A DNA stretch of 64,000 nt from Cercis canadensis (lineage: Eukaryota > Streptophyta > Magnoliopsida > Fabales > Fabaceae). A program made the position numbers and the translations under genes. The stretch covers positions 265,647 to 329,646 of the forward strand of contig QAOA01008633.1 in NCBI GenBank assembly GCA_003255065.1, in the 5' to 3' direction. Positions 22,538 to 33,610 of this stretch are shown piece after piece. The stretch's first letter is position 1. Each line of letters starts with the position of its first letter. The notes beneath the pieces are model-generated. The model did no database searches. It was not told where the DNA came from and saw only the letters and a list, made by a program, of their open reading frames with translations.

Positions 22538-22929
22538 GTAGTGCTGCTAACCTACCTCCACTTCAAAAAGGTAGTAGCACTACACCACTCCCGTGTTTGG
22601 GGGGTTTTGATGAGACTTACATCTTGAAATTAGTGTCATTGCAAAGATTTCAAAAAAAAAAAAAAAGAGTTATCCAATTTGAGAGAAAACATTTAATTTT
22701 TTGTAAAATGCATAAACAAAACAATATAAGAAAATTGCCAGAAAAAAAACATAGAATAGTGATTTTTTTTTATACAATTAAACTCAAATTCTATCAACTA
22801 TTTTGGAAACTAACTCATACTGTATGACTCAATTTTTTGAAATCTTCCCAACGATACCAATTTCAAGATGTGGGTCCTGCGTAGAACCTAGTGAAATAAT
22901 GCAACCCCTTAGGTAGCTTAGCAATCACC
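22538..22929. mobile_element. Foldback MITE, family A, copy 4
   Basis: The ends GTGCTGCTAACCTACC and, reversed, TGATTGCTAAGCTACC match the family TIR. The inside has GGGTTTTGATGAGACTTACA, ATTGCAAAGATTTC, AAAATGCATAAACAAAAC and, at the right, CTTCCCAACGATACCAATTT with GTGGGTCCTGCGTAG, the same order as in copies 1 to 3. Confidence 0.65.
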
Positions 22930-23393
22930 TAAAAGTATTTACCTATTTATACATCATTTAGTTTTGTACATTATGCACTAGTTTGCTTCGAAAGAGCCAT
23001 ATTGAAACTTTAATTTGTTAACTTAAGTAATGCACACCAATATATTGTCTATAACCTGACTTTCTCTTAATAAAACCAGCTAACATTAAAATAATACTGC
23101 TATATATGCTGATGGATTTTAGCAAAAACATGAAACGAATGGGTTTGTTTGATACATGGATTCACATGATTTGAATAGTTGAGATGGTTTCTAAAACAGG
23201 GAAACTTATAGGTGTATTTTTGTGGGACACGTCCTTTCGGGGTCAATTTTCACTATAAGTTTTCGTTATAAACAGTATTATTCCGCTAGAAGCATGTCTC
23301 ATCTGAAAATAAAAAAAAAAAAAAAGAGTTACCGAGTCAAAAAGCTTAATACACATATTTACCAATACGTTAATAATTTCTTACTAATAAATA
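22930..23393. other. Gene-free spacer left of the copia element
   Basis: No gene seen. It shows no similarity to the start of the copia LTR, so the 5' LTR is truly truncated here. Confidence 0.5.
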
Positions 23394-23492
23394 TTCTACA
23401 TAATCTCTTTGTTCCTGCTTCTTGATTCCTTGAGTCAGTGATCCAACTTCATCTTGCCAAGATTATCTCAAGTTCTTACATGGAATAAGAGC
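23394..23492 (+). repeat. Copia 5' LTR remnant and primer-binding site
   Basis: 23394-23480 matches the end of the 3' LTR (TAATCTCTTTGTTCCTGCTT through AGTTCTTACA). It is followed at once by TGGAATAAGAGC (23481-23492), a two-mismatch form of the plant copia primer site TGGTATCAGAGC. The rest of the LTR is missing. Confidence 0.85.
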
Positions 23493-23500
23493 TCCCATCA

Positions 23501-24440
23501 ATGGTAGGTCGCAGTACATCCTCTGTGATGTCATTGCAAGATTCTGGACATTCTGCGCTTCCTATGTTTGGTCAAGCACTCACCATGAAGCTTGATTGTA
23601 GGAATTACCTAATTTGGTGTAATCAACTTCTTAACATAGTGATCGCCAATGGTTATGAACAAATTCTTGATGGATCTCGAACTTGTTTAGAGAAATTTAT
23701 GCAAAATTCAACTTTTGCTACATGCATGAGTTCTAATAGTGAATCTTGAATTCACTCTTTGGCAAAGGCAAAATCATCTAGTCATCAGTTGGATCTATGC
23801 ATCTTTGACTGAGCCAATCATGGCTCAAATCATGTCATACAACACTGCTGCTGAGGTCTAGAGGTCCTTGGCAGAAGGCTTTGCTTGTTCTTCATGAGCT
23901 AGGATTGTGGAGTTGAAACTCAAATTGCAAACAACCAGAAAAGTTAATCTTGGAATTTGGGATTACATGCTGAAAATTAGAAATATTTGTGATAATTTGC
24001 ATACCATAGGAGAAAATGTATCTCAAGATGATCAGGTCATGACTGTCCTAAGTGGATTAGGGCCTGAATACAATCCAGTAGTCACTACCCTTAGTTTTGA
24101 GTCCATTTCTGTTGAGACTCTACAGAGTCATCTACTTACCTTTGAAGGAAGATTGGAAAGGCAAAAATCTGTAGATGAACAAGTCTTAATGCAAGCCAAT
24201 GTTGTGATGTTTAGCCCATCTGCAGGCAAGAAGAACTTTTCTCAACTTGGAAATTCTAGCTTTCAACATGGTAATGGCAGTGCACAAAATCACACTTACT
24301 CAAATCAAGGGGGTTAATTCAGAAGGAACAAGCCTAGCTACGACAATGACAATAGACCTCAGTGTCAAATTTGTCACAAATCTGGCCATACAACTACTGA
24401 GTGCTGGCACAGATTTGACAACAATTTTCAACCAAAGTCA
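23501..24440 (+). pseudogene. Copia gag, broken
   Basis: It starts MVGRSTSSVMSLQDS, with the gag phrase KLDCRNYLIWCNQLLNIVIA, and is closed by a stop at about 23747. It resumes at 23907 (MELKLKLQTTRKVNL, VMTVLSGLGPEYNPVVTTL). A CCHC zinc knuckle QCQICHKSGHTTTECWHRF is encoded at about 24357-24420 in a different frame from the preceding part. Gag would form the particle shell. At least one stop and one frameshift break it. Confidence 0.85.
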
Positions 24441-24482
24441 TTAAATGACAATGCGTCATAGACTTAATAGCCACAAGCATTA

Positions 24483-25567
24483 ATGGCTGCTACAGGAGCT
24501 ATAGATGACACCCCATGGTTTCTAGACACTGGGGCTACACACCATGTAACTGCTGATCTAAGAAATCCAGCATTACACAACACAAGTACTACCTTCATTC
24601 CAGTAAATAAAAGGGACTTATTACTTGAACATGTGTTACATATACCTAAGATAACTACCAATTTGGTTAGTGTACAAAAACTATGTCGAGATAATGCTAC
24701 TTTTGTGGCAGCTTTCTTTCTTTCTTGTGAAGGATCAGATAACCAAAGAAGTGCTGCTCTAAGGAAGACTTGATCAAGGGATGTACAAAGTCATGATAGC
24801 ACTTCATTCTGATAAGACTCAATCTGTTAGTACTGTTAGAGCTTTTCAAATTTTTAGTTTGAATTCAGCTAAGCATGTTTCCAACTTGCAAATTATGGCA
24901 CAATAGATTAGGACATCCCTCCATTGAAGTAGTCAATAGGGTTATGTCCAAATGTCATTTGCCTTGTTTTCCATCCAATAAAGCACCTGTGTGTAGCTCT
25001 TGTCAGTTGGCTAAAAGCTGCAAGTTACCATTTGTAAATTCTACTTCAAGAGCAATAAAACCTTTTGAGCTAATTCATGCTGATCTATAGGGGTCTCCCT
25101 CTTGTTCTTCTGTCAATGGAGCATGCCATTTCCTGTTATTAATTGATGATTTTAGTCATTTTTCTTGGATTTATCTTCTGAAGTCCAAATTTGATACACT
25201 AGAGATGTTTCAAAAATTTCACAGCATGGTAGAAATGCAATTTGATTGTAAGATTAAGGTTCTCCAATCTGACTTTGGAGGGGAATTGACTGTGTTTGAT
25301 CAATTGGTCAAGACTTTTGGTATGGAACATAGGTTTTCCTATCATTATACACAAGAACAAAATGGCATAGTAGAAAGAAAAAATAAGCATGTGGTAGAAA
25401 CTGGACTCTCCATGCTTATTAATGCTGATATACCAACAAAATATTGGTCATTTGCCTTTCAAACTGCAGTTTATCTTATAAATAGACTCCCTACAACTAT
25501 TCTTCATTACAAGTCACCTTATGAAATGTTGTATCAGAAGAATCCAATGTTCACTCAGGTTAAAACC
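24483..25567 (+). pseudogene. Copia protease and integrase, broken by a gypsy insertion
   Basis: The protease active site is WFLDTGATHHVTADL (near 24515). The integrase zinc finger region is LWHNRLGHPS...CSSCQLAKS (24890-25020), closed by a stop at about 25088. The core follows: LLIDDFSHFSWIYLL, VLQSDFGGELTVFD, YTQEQNGIVERKNKHVVETG and YLINRLPTTILHYKSPYEML. The gypsy element interrupts it right after FTQVK, and the frame resumes at 31341 (TLGCLCFPYLRPYHAHKLE). One expected D-x-D element is altered (SDFGGEL where NG is usual). Confidence 0.88.
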
Positions 25568-25854
25568 TGATGAGTCCCCCCTCTCCCTTAGCTCACAGAG
25601 CTATAGGTCCCAAGCAAAGAATGCTGAATCAACTCACAAAACTATCTCCCCCCCTCACATTCTCGTGCCTTCCTCCTATTTAGCTAAACCGTTACTGCAT
25701 TCTCTCTCCATAACCACCTGCCTCTCCTTGGTTAATTCCACGTGTTCCTGCCTTCCTCCTAGAGTAGACCTTCAACTGTTTTGGGTTAGTGTTAGTATTA
25801 CCCGGATCCCTCACCTGACTCGTACCCATACCCATAGTATCTTGGGCTCTATAA
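25568..25854 (-). repeat. Gypsy 3' LTR (minus-strand sense)
   Basis: The 287-bp LTR pairs with 31051-31340. On the minus strand its first bases are TTATAGAGCCC where the other LTR has TGATAGAGCCC, so the canonical TG is mutated. A purine-rich tract (GATGAGGGCAG on the minus strand) precedes it. Confidence 0.88.
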
Positions 25855-26252
25855 CTGCCCTCATCTTCAAAAACAGTCTTGTCCTCAAGACTGAAGTTAG
25901 GAAATTGAGAGCGCAGGGTGTACTTATCCTCCCAAGTAGCTTCTTCAATAGGTTTTTCTTTCCATTCTACTAACCACTGCACCACCTCTTCATTATGTTT
26001 GTGCTCCTTACGTTTTCCCAACACTCGAAGAGGTTGGTCATCTGCCTGTAATTCAATTCCCATGCCAATAGGTAGTGTGGCCTGAACAAACTTCTGCCCA
26101 ACAGCTTTTTTAAGTTGTGACACATGAAACACCGGATAGACTCGTGAATTTTCTGGTAACTGTAGTTTATAAGTGACTGCCCCCAGCTTTTCTAAGATCA
26201 AAAAAGGACCATAGAACCTCGGAGCCAATTTTTGATTGATTATTATGACCAC
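25692..26252 (-). pseudogene. Gypsy integrase C-terminus with chromodomain-like tail
   Basis: It begins VIIINQKLAPRFYGPFLILE and YPVFHVSQLKKAVG, the usual end of gypsy integrase. It continues QWLVEWKEKPIEEATWEDKY and FPNFSLEDK, a chromodomain-like module thought to guide insertion to chromatin. A stop (TGA, 26262-26264) separates it from the integrase core upstream in the same general reading. The tail runs into the LTR. Confidence 0.85.
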
Positions 26253-26261
26253 AGATTTCTG

Positions 26262-27035
26262 TCAATGAGGCCTTAATTTCAAATAAACCCATTCCCCCAC
26301 CTTTAAGGATACATCTCGCCGGTGTTTGTCAGCATACTTCTTCATGCTGTTTTGAGCGTTTAGCAAATGGAACTTTAATTGCCTCAATGCCTCATATCTG
26401 TCCATCAACTCTATAGCTACTACTTCTACTCTTGTCTCCCCCAGAATGAATTTTAAAATGGTTGGAGGCTTCCTACCATAAACCATCTCAAAAGGCGTTG
26501 TGTGTGTGGAAGCATGAAAAGTGGTATTGTACCACAATTCTGCCCAAGGGATCCACATTGCCCAGCTCCTGGGTTGTTCTGCTGCAAAGCAACGTAGATA
26601 GGCTTCTAAGCAACGGTTGACCACCTCCGTCTGCCCATCAGTTTCTGGATGATATGCAGAATTGAATTTGAGCTTGGTACCCTGCAACTTAAAGATCTCT
26701 TGCCAAAATTTGCTCATGAAAATTGGATCTCTATCACTGACTACTGACTTAGGCACTCCATGGAGCCGGATTATCTCTTTAACAAACAGTTCAGCTATAC
26801 TCTTAGCAGTGTAGGGATGTTTGAGGAGAAGAAAATGACTATACTTTGACAAACGATCTACAACCACTAGGATAGCTTCCCATCCCTTTGATTTCGGAAG
26901 ACCTGTGATAAAGTCCATTGAAACATCCTCCCAAATCTGTTCTGGAATATCCAGGGGCTGTAGCAAACCTCCGGGGGTCAATGCTGAATATTTCTGTTGT
27001 TGGCACACCTCACAGCCACGGACAAATTCTTGCAC
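26262..27035 (-). pseudogene. Gypsy integrase core
   Basis: A zinc-finger end GCEVCQQQK is followed by the catalytic core: WEDVSMDFITGLPKSKG, VVDRLSKYSHFLLL, VPKSVVSDRDPIFMSKFWQE and AYHPETDGQTEVVNRCLEAY. The expected D, D and E residues are all present. Open for about 257 codons, it is the best-preserved part of the element. A stop just before VQEFVRG splits it from the preceding frame (27036-27314), which carries the HHCC start (YYKGRLVIP, HSTLQGGHFGYFRTYKRL). Confidence 0.88.
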
Positions 27036-27314
27036 TTATTTCTTCATACCAATCCAATATAGATTAGTAGCTAACCTTTTGTATGTGCGGAAATAACCAA
27101 AATGTCCACCTTGAAGAGTTGAGTGAAATTCTGTAATTAGCCCAGGGATCCAGGGAGAGTTGGCTGGAATGACCAATCGACCCTTGTAATACAAAATTCC
27201 TTGAATCAGAGAAAATCCAGCTTGGCTCCGGGATCCTGTTGTAATGCTACAATGATCTGTGCTAGTTGAAGATCTTGCTCCAAGCCTTGAGTCAAGTTCT
27301 GTCCCTCCAACCAA
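27036..27314 (-). pseudogene. Gypsy RNase H to integrase linker, frameshifted
   Basis: It carries LIQGILYYKGRLVIPAN and LQGGHFGYFRTYKRLATNLY, the integrase HHCC start. It overlaps the end of the preceding RNase H frame (27206-27511, ending QQDPGAKLDFL) in another frame, showing a frameshift near 27210-27240. Confidence 0.8.
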
Positions 27315-29707
27315 GTAGGAAAAGATATCACCATAGAGAATTCAGCTTCCCCATGTAATCGAGATAGTGCATCAGCAGCCCTATTTTCTTTTCCCAGCTT
27401 GTAAAAAATATCGAATTGATACCCCATTAATTTGGCTAACCAATCCTGCTGATTTGGGGTAGAAATCCTTTGTTGCAACAAAAACTTAAGGCTTTTCTGA
27501 TCTGTATACACTCAAAAAAGTCTCCCCAACAAGTATGGTCTCCAATGCTGAATTGCCATTGCTAATGCCATAATTTCCCATTCATAGGCAGACTTGGACA
27601 TAGTACTATCCGAGATTGCTTTGCTGTAAAAAGCTACAGGACGTTTGTCTTGCAACAACATGGCACCTATACCCCGGCCTGAAGCATCACACTCGATGTC
27701 AAAAGGCTTAGAGAAATTTGGGAGAACCAGCACAGGAGCAGAAGTGATCGACTGCTTGAGAGTGTCAAAGGCTTGTAATGCATCCTTACCCCAGTGAAAA
27801 CCATTTTTTTTGGTTAGGTCTGTCAAAGGTTTCGCCACCTTGCCATAGCCTTGAATGAACTTCCGATAGTACCCTGTTAACCCCAAAAAACCTCTGACAC
27901 CTTTCACATTTTTAGGCACAGGCCAATTAATGACCGCAGCCACTTTCTCTGGGTCCATAGCAACTCCATTTCCTGAAATGAAATGACCCAAATACGAAAT
28001 AATTTGCTGTCCAAACTGACATTTCTTACTGTTGACCACAAAGTGATTCTGTTGCAGCACTGACAACACTACTATTAAGTGTTCGAGGTGCTGTTGCCAT
28101 GAAGAACTAAACACCAAGATGTCATCAAAGAACACCAAAACCATCCTCCTCAAATAGGGATGAAAAATCTCATTCATAGCAGCTTGGAAGGTCGAAGGAG
28201 CATTCATTAGTCCAAAAGGCATCACCAAATACTCATAATGCCCCTTATGAGTTCTAAAAGCTGTTTTGTCTACATTTGTGGTTTTCATTCTAATTTGGTG
28301 GTACCCAGATTTGAGGTCTAGTTTGGAAAAATATTTTGAACCATGAAGTTCATCCAGCAATTCATCCACCACATGAATAGGAAACTTATCATGAATAGTT
28401 ACCTTGTTTAATGCCCTATAATCTACGCACATCCGCCAGGTAGAATCCTTTTTTCTAACCAGAATGACTGGACTGGAGTAGGCACTATTGCTGTGTCGAA
28501 TGATGCCTTGCTGTAGTAACTCCTGAATCTGCTTCTGAATCTCTTCCTTGTGAAAATGGGGATACCTATAGGGCCGGACACTGACTGGTCCTGCCTCTGG
28601 AAATAGGGTAATAGCATGATCACAGTTTCTGGTAGGGGGTAACCCTCTTGGGTTTGTAAATACTGCTGGGAATTTGTCTAGAACAGTATTTAATTCTTCT
28701 ATCTGTGAATGAGTCAATTCCTCCATATTTGCTTCACTCACTTGTAACCCTCTTTCTTTACATGACACCTTATGTCCCCCAACAGTCCCTTTCCCAAACA
28801 CACTGTGGAGTGTAGAAAGGCTTTTAGTGTCACTTCCCTGTAACTCAATTTTCTGTTTTCCATCCCAAAAACTCATAACCCGCGTGTCCCAATTAGTAAC
28901 CACCTCTCCCAAGGTTCTCAGCCAAGCCATTCCCAAGATTAAATCCAAACCACCCATGTCTAGTACCCAAGCATCCATTATGCAGGAATAAATTCCCATA
29001 GACAGCTTTAGGTTAGAGCATTTTCCTCGGGTAAGGACCCTATGCCCATCTCCCAATCTTATGCCTAGTTGATCCTCTGTGCCCTCTAATTGAAATCCTA
29101 GAGCATTCACCAGTTTTGGTGAGACGAAGTTATGTGTTGCCCCGCTGTCAACCAGAATAAGGATGGGGATTCCATTAATCATGCCTTCTATTTTCATTGT
29201 TTTTAGCACACTCAGGTGATCCTTCATGACCCCACAAAATTCCCATAACCCTTGTGAGTCCACCACCATGCATTCCCCTTCACTTGCTTCTTCCTGTTCC
29301 TCAGCCTCAGCCACCACCACTTCTCCAGTTTCACCCACACTCTCATCCTCACCCAACAACATTACTCGAAGTTTTGGGTCAGGGCATTTGTGCCCTGGGC
29401 TATATTGCAGACCACATCTGAAATAAAGCCCCTTACGGCGTCTCTCCTCCCATTCATGAGATGTCAGATTTTGAGTTCCTCTCCGATTGAATGGCCCCTG
29501 TTTAGCTTGAGCATTTCTCTCCATCCGGTCTTTAATAGGATCAGAAGACCCTGCCTCCCCCATTTTACCACCAGACCATCCTCCCCCTGATTTATAAGCA
29601 TTGGGTGAAAATGGACTAGAATTATATGGAGTTTTGCTCACAGTGCCTCGCGCCTGTTTCTCCCACACCTTCTTCAAAGCTACCTCAACATTGCGGGCTA
29701 GCTGCAT
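27206..29707 (-). pseudogene. Gypsy gag end, protease, reverse transcriptase and RNase H
   Basis: The 731-codon open part (27512-29707) starts with the gag end and a CCHC knuckle whose first Cys is Tyr (YFRCGLQYSPGHKC, about residues 95-108). The protease follows (LVDSGATHNF, active site 187-190). Then comes reverse transcriptase: YSSPVILVRKKDSTWRMCVD, YFSKLDLKSGYHQIRM and VLVFFDDILVF, where FFDD replaces the common Y/FVDD with both Asp kept. RNase H begins FDIECDASGRGIGAML and HWRPYLLG. A TGA stop interrupts at 27512, after which the same frame goes on with VYTDQKSLKFLLQQR and ADALSRL. The enzyme would copy element RNA to DNA; here it cannot be made intact. Confidence 0.9.
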
Positions 29708-29710
29708 TGC

Positions 29711-30484
29711 TTATAATCGAGTTTCAGGATGATGAACCTGAACCCAATTCCTGATATCTTCCTTCAACCCATTCACGAAATACCCCACGTATTGCTGTTC
29801 GGATAGTCTGGGTAACAGAGACGCAAGGCATTCGAACTCAGTTATGAATTCCTGCACTGTTCCCTTTTGTCTCAGTCCTGCTATTTCCTCATATGGGTTC
29901 GAAATGTCTAACCCATTAAACCTCTCCATCAGTTCCACTCGAAACTGTTCCCAAGTCATCGTCGGAAACACTTCCATCAGAATGGTGAACCAATGCACCG
30001 CCTCACCCTCCATAGAAATCTGGGCAAGTGCTAATCGCACCTCCGATGGTGTCTGTTGCACTCGGAAGAACTGTTCCGCCCGAATGAGCCACCCTCGAGG
30101 GTCAGCTCCTGTGAACGTCGGCAACTCCACCCGTCGCGCCATGGATTGGAAGTCCACCATGAATCCCGACGTGTCTCGACCCAAGGTACGCTGAGTACCC
30201 CGATCATGAACCGACGTGTCCTGGTGTGATCCCGATGCTCCAAAGAACACATGGTCTTCTCACTCATCGTCTCCTCCCGCTCGCTTCTCCATTCTAGCCA
30301 TCATCCTGGAGAATTGATGACGGAATTCTGCTTGCTCCTTTTCACTACTAACCATGGCTTCTTGCATGGTTGTCATCGAACGAACAAGTTGCTCCACTTT
30401 TGACTCCACGGAAGTCACTTTGTTGTCGATGTTGATTACCTTACCCTCCAAGTGATCTATTCGCACTTTCTCCCCTGACACCAT
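29711..30484 (-). pseudogene. Gypsy gag (first assembled copy)
   Basis: It starts MVSGEKVRIDHLEGKVINID with a coiled-coil-like run. It continues VELPTFTGADPRGWLIRAEQ, FFRVQQTPSEVRLALAQISM and AVHWFTILMEVFPTMTWEQF, the plant gypsy gag core. A stop (TGA, 30260-30262) breaks it after GGDDE. The duplicate copy to the right reads CGA (Arg) at that point. Another stop (TAA) follows PETRL and separates it from pol. Confidence 0.85.
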
Positions 30485-31021
30485 TGTTGCCANGAAACAC
30501 TTCCATCAGAATGGTGAACCAATGCACCGCCTCACCCTCCATAGAAATCTGGGCAAGTGCTAATCGCACCTCCGATGGTGTCTGTTGCACTCGGAAGAAC
30601 TGTTCCGCCCGAATGAGCCACCCTCGAGGGTCAGCTCCTGTGAACGTCGGCAACTCCACCCGTCGCGCCATGGATTGGAAGTCCACCATGAATCCCGATG
30701 TGTCTCGACCCAAGGTACGCTGAGTACCCCGATCATGAATCGACGCGTCCTGGTGTGATCCCGATGCTCCAAAGAACACATGGTCTTCTCGCTCATCGTC
30801 TCCTCCCACTCGCTTCTCCATTCTAGCCATCATCCTGGAGAATTGATGACGGAATTCTGCTTGCTCCTTTTCGCTACTAACCATGGCTTCTTGCATGGTT
30901 GTCATCGAACGAACAAGTTGCTCCACTTTCGACTCCACGGAAGTCACTTTGTTGTCGATGTTGATTACCTTACCCTCCAAGTGATCTATTCGCACTTTCT
31001 CCCCTGACACCATTGTTGCCA
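29965..31021. repeat. Assembly-type duplication across a single N (528 bp)
   Basis: Bases 29965-30492 recur at 30494-31021 around the N at 30493, with a few substitutions. The gag start and core therefore appear twice in a row, which no gypsy element has. The right copy connects to the 5' LTR and the left copy to the rest of gag, exactly as expected of two overlapping contig ends. Do not count the second gag ORF (30441-31013) as a gene. Confidence 0.93.
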
Positions 31022-31050
31022 GTCGGATGGTATCCGGCAGGTCGGACCTA

Positions 31051-31340
31051 TGATGAGTCCCCCCTCTCCCTTAGCTCACAGAGCTATAGGTCCCAAGCAA
31101 AGAATGCTGAATCAACTCACAAAACTATCTCCCCCCCCCCTCACACTCTCGTGCCTTCCTCCTATTTAGCTAAACCGTTACTGCATTCTCTCTCCATAAC
31201 CACCTGCCTCTCCTTGGTTAATTCCACGTGTTCCTGCCTTCCTCCTAGAGTAGATCTTCAACTGTTTTGGGTTAGTGTTAGTATTACCAAGATCCCTCAC
31301 CTGACCTGTACCCATACCCATAGTATCTTGGGCTCTATCA
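31051..31340 (-). repeat. Gypsy 5' LTR (minus-strand sense)
   Basis: The 290-bp LTR ends in CATCA on the minus strand and is followed by TAGGTCCGACCTGCCGGATA, the place of the primer-binding site. I could not match that to a tRNA with confidence. Confidence 0.88.
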
Positions 31341-32850
31341 AAACCCTTGGTTGCTTGTGTTTCCCATACTTGAGACCTTATCACGCACATAAATTAGAAA
31401 ACATGTCTGCTTCATTGCTGTTTTCTGGGTTATAGCAATAAACACAAAGGGCTCTTGTGCATGTGTATAAAGTCCAAATGAATCTACATATCTTGACATG
31501 TTGTGTTTGATGAGTCAGTATTTCCTTTTCAGTTATCTCTATCAACAATGACTATTAAAGCTCAAGATTATCCAATTCCTATTGCTATTCCTCTTATCTC
31601 TAGCATGTCACTACCTTACAATAGCTCTCATCTCAATATGACTACTAATGCATCCTCATTTTCATCTTTTGGATCTACTGAAACAGTCTCTCCCACTGTA
31701 TCATCTTCTCCAGCATTACAATCTACAAATTCATTACCATTAGAACTTGAAACTGCATCTCTTGTGCCTTCCTCCTCTAATGCTCCTTCACTACCTGCAA
31801 CACCTACCAGAATAATGACCAGAAGCGAAAATGACATTTTCAAACCCAAAGCATGCACTTCAGTTTTTCTCTTGAATCCACAGAACCATCCACCTATCAT
31901 CAAGCAGCTAAATTCTCTCAGTTGATTGATGGTATGCAAAAAGAGTTCAAAGCCTTGCAAGCAAATCAAACATGGGAATTTGTCCCTTGTCCCACTCATA
32001 AAAATATTGTAGGCTGCATGTGGGTTTACGAGTTGAAGTACAAACCTGATGGTACTGTTGAAAAGCACAAGGCTTATCTGGTTGCATAGGGTTTCACACA
32101 AACATATGGAATTGACTACTTTGAGACCTTTAGTCCAGTTGTTAAACCAACCACCATACGCATTGTGCTTACAATTGCTTTATCCAGAGGATGACCAATT
32201 CAACAATTGGATGTCAATAATGCTTTTCTCAATGGAGAGCTTCATGAAGAAGTCTACTTGAGACAACCACAAGGCTTTGAGGATCCTCAATTTCCTCATC
32301 ATGTATGCAGGTTAAAGAAAGGCCTGTATGGATTAAAGCAAGCTTCTAGGGCTTAGTTTACTAAACTGAAGTTGACTTTACTAAATTGGGGTTTCAAGTG
32401 TACCTTTTCTAATAAATCCTTTTTTTTTTTTTCACTCTACTGCAACTGTTATTTACCTGCTGGTTTATGTGGATGATATTATTGTTACTGGCTCTAGCTT
32501 GTAGCTTATTCAATCTCTTATTACAGAACTCAATTCAAATTTTTCTTTAAAGGATTTGGGGTCTTNTGAAGTTGACTTAACTAAATTGGGGTTTCAAGTG
32601 TACCTTTTCTGATAAATCCTTTTTTTTTTCCACTCTACTGCAACTGTTATTTACCTGCTGGTTTATGTGGATGATATTATTGTTACTGGCTCTAGCTTGT
32701 AGCTTATTCAATCTCTTATTACAGAACTCAATTCAAATTTTTCTTTAAAGGATTTGGGGTCTTTGCATTATTTTATGGGGATTAAAACTACAAGACACTC
32801 ATAGTATATTCATCTTAGTCAATCCAAGTATATCTCTAATTTGCTTCGTA
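31341..32850 (+). pseudogene. Copia integrase end and reverse transcriptase, broken
   Basis: After the gypsy the copia resumes with TLGCLCFPYLRPYHAHKLE and, later, FDESVFPF, the end of integrase. A Ser/Thr-rich linker follows, then [58 protein letters not shown] and [13 protein letters not shown]. The catalytic LVYVDDIIVTGSS is near 32463. There are at least four stops (after YLVA, ALSRG, ASRA and others) plus frame changes. The YVDD segment appears twice only because of the single-N duplication. Confidence 0.88.
32367..32763. repeat. Assembly-type duplication across a single N (about 198 bp)
   Basis: Bases 32367-32565 recur at 32567-32763 around the N at 32566, differing mainly in poly-T length. 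The repeated part includes the RT YVDD motif. Confidence 0.92.
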
Positions 32851-33605
32851 AAGCAGGACTGGAAAGTGCCAAGCCTACTGTTACTCCCATGATAAGCTCC
32901 CAAGTTCTCTTTATCACTGATGGTACTCCTTTGGCTCAACCTCTTCTTTACAGAAGTTTAGTAAGGTCTTTACAGTATTGTACTATAACTAGGCCTGGTA
33001 TTGCCTATTCTGTTAATAAGTTGCGCCAATTTATGAGTCACCCCACTGATGTTCATCTCCAAGCTGCTAAGCGTGTGCTCAAGTATCTTAAGGGAACAAT
33101 TTCCTATGACCTCACCATCTTCAAGTTAGTTTCTTTGCCTTTACTAGCATACTGTGATTCAGATTGGGTTGGCTGTCCTGATGACAGGTGCAACACCAAT
33201 GGCCATGCTATTTTCTTTGGCACAATCTCATGGTCTTCTGGCAAACAAAAGGTTGTAGCACGTTCTAGCGCTGAGGCTGAATATAGAGCCTTGGCTAATT
33301 CTACTTTTGAGGTGCTATGGTTGCAGTCCCTTCTCAAAGAGCTTTAGTATCCTTTACCTGCTGCTCTTTCCTTGCTGCTATGTGACAACCTTAGTGCTAA
33401 CTTCCTTGCAGCAAATCCAGTTCTCCATGCACATACCAAGCACATTGAAATAGATTGCCACTTTGTTTGAAAAAAGCTGCTGAATCACTCTCTCAAGCTC
33501 TATCATGTTCCTTCCTCTGATCAGCTTGCGGATGTACTTACCAAGCCTCTTGCAACAAAGGCTTTTCTTTCTAATCGCAACAAACTCAATGTTCTGTCTA
33601 GAACT
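32841..33605 (+). pseudogene. Copia RNase H
   Basis: LYRSLVRSLQYCTITRPGIA, LQAAKRVLKYLKGTISYDL, LLAYCDSDWVGCPDDRCNTN and KQKVVARSSAEAEYRALANS form the typical copia RNase H. After a stop at 33345 the same domain ends with [12 protein letters not shown] and SSDQLADVLTKPLATKAF. This region is fairly well kept over 168 codons. Confidence 0.88.
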
Positions 33606-33610
33606 ATGAG

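Larger units (their letters stand above)
25568..31340 (-). mobile_element. Ty3/gypsy chromovirus-like retrotransposon, nested
   Basis: A minus-strand gypsy element is inserted in the copia integrase with a perfect 5-bp target duplication AAACC (25563-25567 and 31341-31345). The LTRs are 25568-25854 and 31051-31340 and differ at roughly 3% of positions. The order gag, protease, RT, RNase H, integrase, chromodomain-like tail is that of Ty3/gypsy, and the short LTR and tail suggest a Reina-type chromovirus (inference). Five breaks are visible: one early gag stop, one stop between gag and pol, a TGA in RNase H, and a frameshift and stop before the integrase. A further stop precedes the tail. A 528-bp assembly duplication (29965-31021) inflates it. 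Confidence 0.92.

Noticed and set aside
30441..31013. Second gag ORF beside the gypsy gag
   Set aside because: It is the right copy of a 528-bp single-N assembly duplication, not a separate gene.
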